Positions 20,492-23,381 of a DNA stretch of 23,381 bases are shown piece by piece (position 1 is the first letter of the stretch; each line of letters opens with the position of its first letter). This DNA comes from VAXT01 sp035318925. GTDB taxonomy: Bacteria; Actinomycetota; Thermoleophilia; Gaiellales; Gaiellaceae. Position numbers and translations under genes: made by a program. Location of the stretch: contig DATHDS010000035.1 in the NCBI GenBank assembly GCA_035318925.1, positions 1 through 23,381 on the forward strand. The letters are read 5' to 3'. The notes under the pieces were generated by a model. The model searched no databases. It was not told the DNA's origin and worked only from the letters and a program-made list of their open reading frames with translations.

Positions 20492-22652
20492 GCGAGGCGG
20501 TGCGAGAGCGCGCCGCCGCAGAGCAAGCGGCGGGGCCCGAGCTGACGCTCGTCCCGCGCGCGCGTCGATTGCCCGAGCCGAGGATCGTGCTCGGGCTCGT
20601 CTACCTCGTCGCGTTTGGCTACCACTGGCTTCAGTCCCGCGCGCACGTGAGTCCCGCCGTCTTCGGGGACGAGCTCCTCTACTCGAAACTGGCCCAGAGC
20701 CTCGCCTCGGGGCACGGATTCTCCTTCCGCGGCGAGCCCCTGTTCTTTCCGGCGCCGCTCGCGGTCTTCCTCCAGGTACCGGTCTGGCTCATCCACTCGA
20801 CTCCGATCGCCTACGCGGTCGTCAAGGCGCTCAATGTCGCCGTGATGGCCTCCGCGGTGTTTCCTGCCTACTGCATCGCCCGCCGCCTGATGCGGCCGTC
20901 GTTCGCCCTGCTCTGCGCGGCGACCGCCGTCGCGGGCCCGCCGATGCTCTACGCCCCGTATCTGATGTCCGAGGCGCTCGGATATCCGGTCTTCCTGCTT
21001 GCCCTGGCGACGATGCTGAGGGCGATCGACCGTCCGTCGCGCAGGATGGAGGTCGCGGTGATCGCCGTCTCGCTCGCGGCCGTGCTGACGCGGCTCCAGT
21101 TCGTCGTCGTGCCCGTCGTCTACCTGATCGCGGCGCCACTGGCCGGACGGCTGTGCGGCGAGACACTGCGCTCGTCCGTCCGCCGGCACGCCCTGTCGCT
21201 CGGCGTCCTCGCGGCGCTCGTGGCCGTCCCGGTGCTCAGCGGCAGTGCGGTTCTCGGTACGTACGCCGGCGCGACGATGCTCCACTACGACCCGCGCACG
21301 GTGCTGAGCTGGACCGGCTTCGCCGCCGCGCTCCTGCCGTTCGCGGCGGGCTGGCTCGTCGTGCCCGGCGCCCTGCTCGGGCTGGCCGTCCTCGCGGCCC
21401 GGCCACGTGGGCGGGCCGACGCCGGTTTCGCGGCGCTCGCCCTCTTGTCGGTCGTGCTCGTCCTGCTCGAGGTCGGCATGATCGCCGCCGGCGAGGCCGG
21501 TCGCGCGATCGAGCGCTACGACATGTATCTCATCCCGCTGGCCGCGATTGCGTTCTTCGTCTACGTGGAGCGCGGGGCGCCCTGGCTGCGGCTCTACGTC
21601 GCGCTCGCGCTCGCCGGCTCCGCCACGGCCTGGCTGATGCCCCTCCCCGGGCGCGCCGGGACATCCTTCAGCTTCGACAGCCCGACGTTCTCCACCTACG
21701 CGCAGCTCGCCACATGGTTCGGGAACGCAAACGCGGCGACGCTGTTCGCCGGCATTCCGTTCCTGGGCGGGATCGCGCTCGCGCTGCTGCCTCTTCGCCG
21801 CCGGCTCGCCCCGGTCGCGGTCTGCGCGGCAACGATCGCCCTCCTCCTGCTGAGCGGGCTGCCCGCGTATGCCGGAGACCACGCGCTAACGCGCGGCACC
21901 TTGCTCCTGCGGGCGGGCGATCCTCCCGACTGGCTCGACCGGAGTGGGCTCGGTCCCGCCGACTACCTGCAGCTACCGGGTGGCTCGGCCCACTACGGCT
22001 GGCTGCTCGAGGCCTGGAACCGGGACTTCCGCCACGCGATCCAGCTGGGTCTCGGCAGCTACGACGGATACGCCTCGTACTCCGCCCGGATCGACCTCGA
22101 CGGGCGGCTCCTCGTTGGCGGACGGCGTCCCGACGCGGGCATCTTCGTCGTCAACGACGTCGCGACCGCGATCGAGATCGAAGGCAGCCGCGTCGTCGCA
22201 CGCCCTCGGGACGGTCTCACGGCCTACCGGCTGCCGGCGGGTCCCTACGTCCGCTCGCTAGCGCCAGGGCTCGGCTTCGACCGCTGGGCGGCCTCGGTCG
22301 CCACCTTCCAGGTCTGGCCGCGGAGGCGATCGCCCAGAGGGCACTACCGAGTCGTGCTCGCGCTCCCGCGCGGCCTCGACGCAAGGCATGTGACGTTCGA
22401 GTCGGGGGGCTCGCGAGCTCGCATCGTTCTCGTGCAGCCGGGCTCGAGAACGACTGTCCGAATCCCGGTCCGAGGCTACCCCGTGCCCGTTCTCCACATC
22501 ACGACAGACCACGCGGATTACGTCGCAGGCGGAACGCCGAACGCACGGTTTCTGGCGGTTCGCATCCCCTCCATCACCTACGTGCCGGAGAGGACGAAAC
22601 AGGGATTCAAGGAGCCGCGACGGGCTGCCGATAGCTCGTTTGAGGGACTGCC

Positions 22653-22656
<4 letters not shown>
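20488..22656 (+). CDS. GT-C-fold membrane glycosyltransferase-like protein, paralogue
   Basis: This 722-residue paralogue of the preceding gene has the same plan: a short cytoplasmic head, about 11-12 membrane helices, the loop motif FGDELLYSKLAQSLASG (Asp61-Glu62), MSEALGYPVFLLALA, and a C-terminal soluble region (about 470-720: GRLLVGGRRPDAGIFVVND, then a beta-rich end with STTVRIPV-like RTTVRIPVRGYPVP). The GTG at 20488 overlaps the upstream stop (GTGA), so both are translated together and may work as a pair. The frame is open upstream of 20488, but that part lies inside the first gene. The stop overlaps the ATG of pilT2, and its last codons contain a sigma-28-like promoter. The donor and acceptor are unknown. 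Confidence 0.75.
22607..22633 (+). promoter_or_regulatory. Sigma-28-like promoter of the second pilT
   Basis: TCAAG (22607-22611), 15 bases, then GCCGATA (22627-22633), inside the last codons of the GT-C gene. ATG 22653 lies 20 bases after the -10, with GAGGGA between as ribosome binding site. Confidence 0.6.

Positions 22657-23381
<725 letters not shown>

Noticed and set aside
20113..21882. Antisense open frame of 589 codons over the GT-C genes
   Set aside because: Long antisense frames are common in GC-rich genes; the sequence is Arg/Gly/Glu low complexity, with no domain.

Overview
The window is about 23.4 kb of GC-rich DNA. It reads as a chromosomal segment of an actinobacterium-like organism. 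The style suggests the Thermoleophilia (Gaiellales or Solirubrobacterales), but that placement is an inference from base composition, PASTA proteins, PilX-type large minor pilins and MshEN proteins; no taxonomic marker such as rRNA is present.

Left flank (1-4141): the 3' end of a PASTA-domain gene with a strong terminator, a signal peptidase I that looks like a lipoprotein, a tRNA-Tyr(GTA) on the minus strand, and a tightly divergent pair encoding a Baeyer-Villiger-type flavin monooxygenase (minus) and a geranylgeranyl-reductase-family flavoprotein (plus).

Pilus region (4139-23381, all on the plus strand): a type IV pilus locus. It contains pilT, a lytic transglycosylase/M23 endopeptidase translationally coupled to it, a PASTA protein, a PilW-like prepilin, two large PilX-like minor pilins, the prepilin peptidase pilD, the extension ATPase pilB, a stand-alone MshEN protein with a long Pro/Glu linker, a membrane-anchored thioredoxin-fold protein without the CxxC motif, a coupled 98-residue unknown, two tandem major pilins, two coupled GT-C-type membrane proteins and a second pilT cut by the window end. 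pilC and pilMNO are not seen and may lie downstream. Together the genes would cut a path through peptidoglycan, process and assemble pilins, extend and retract the fibre, and perhaps glycosylate it.

The most interesting signal is regulatory. Seven transcription units of the pilus region are preceded by a promoter-like pattern T-N-A-A-[G/C], exactly 15 bases, then [G/A]CCGA(T/A)(A/G). This resembles the sigma-28 (FliA/SigD/WhiG) consensus TAAA-N15/16-GCCGATAA. Three more units keep only the -10 or a 14-base spacer. In three cases the -35 is built from the TAA stop codon of the upstream gene. Most of these promoters sit only 9-14 bases before the start codon, implying leaderless messages, whereas the two major pilins have longer leaders with strong Shine-Dalgarno sequences. 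This suggests a sigma-28-class pilus regulon. Other notable points are a trans-acting candidate c-di-GMP receptor, near-identical pilin cores with divergent ends, a domain insertion in one PilX, and a structured leader before the second PilX.
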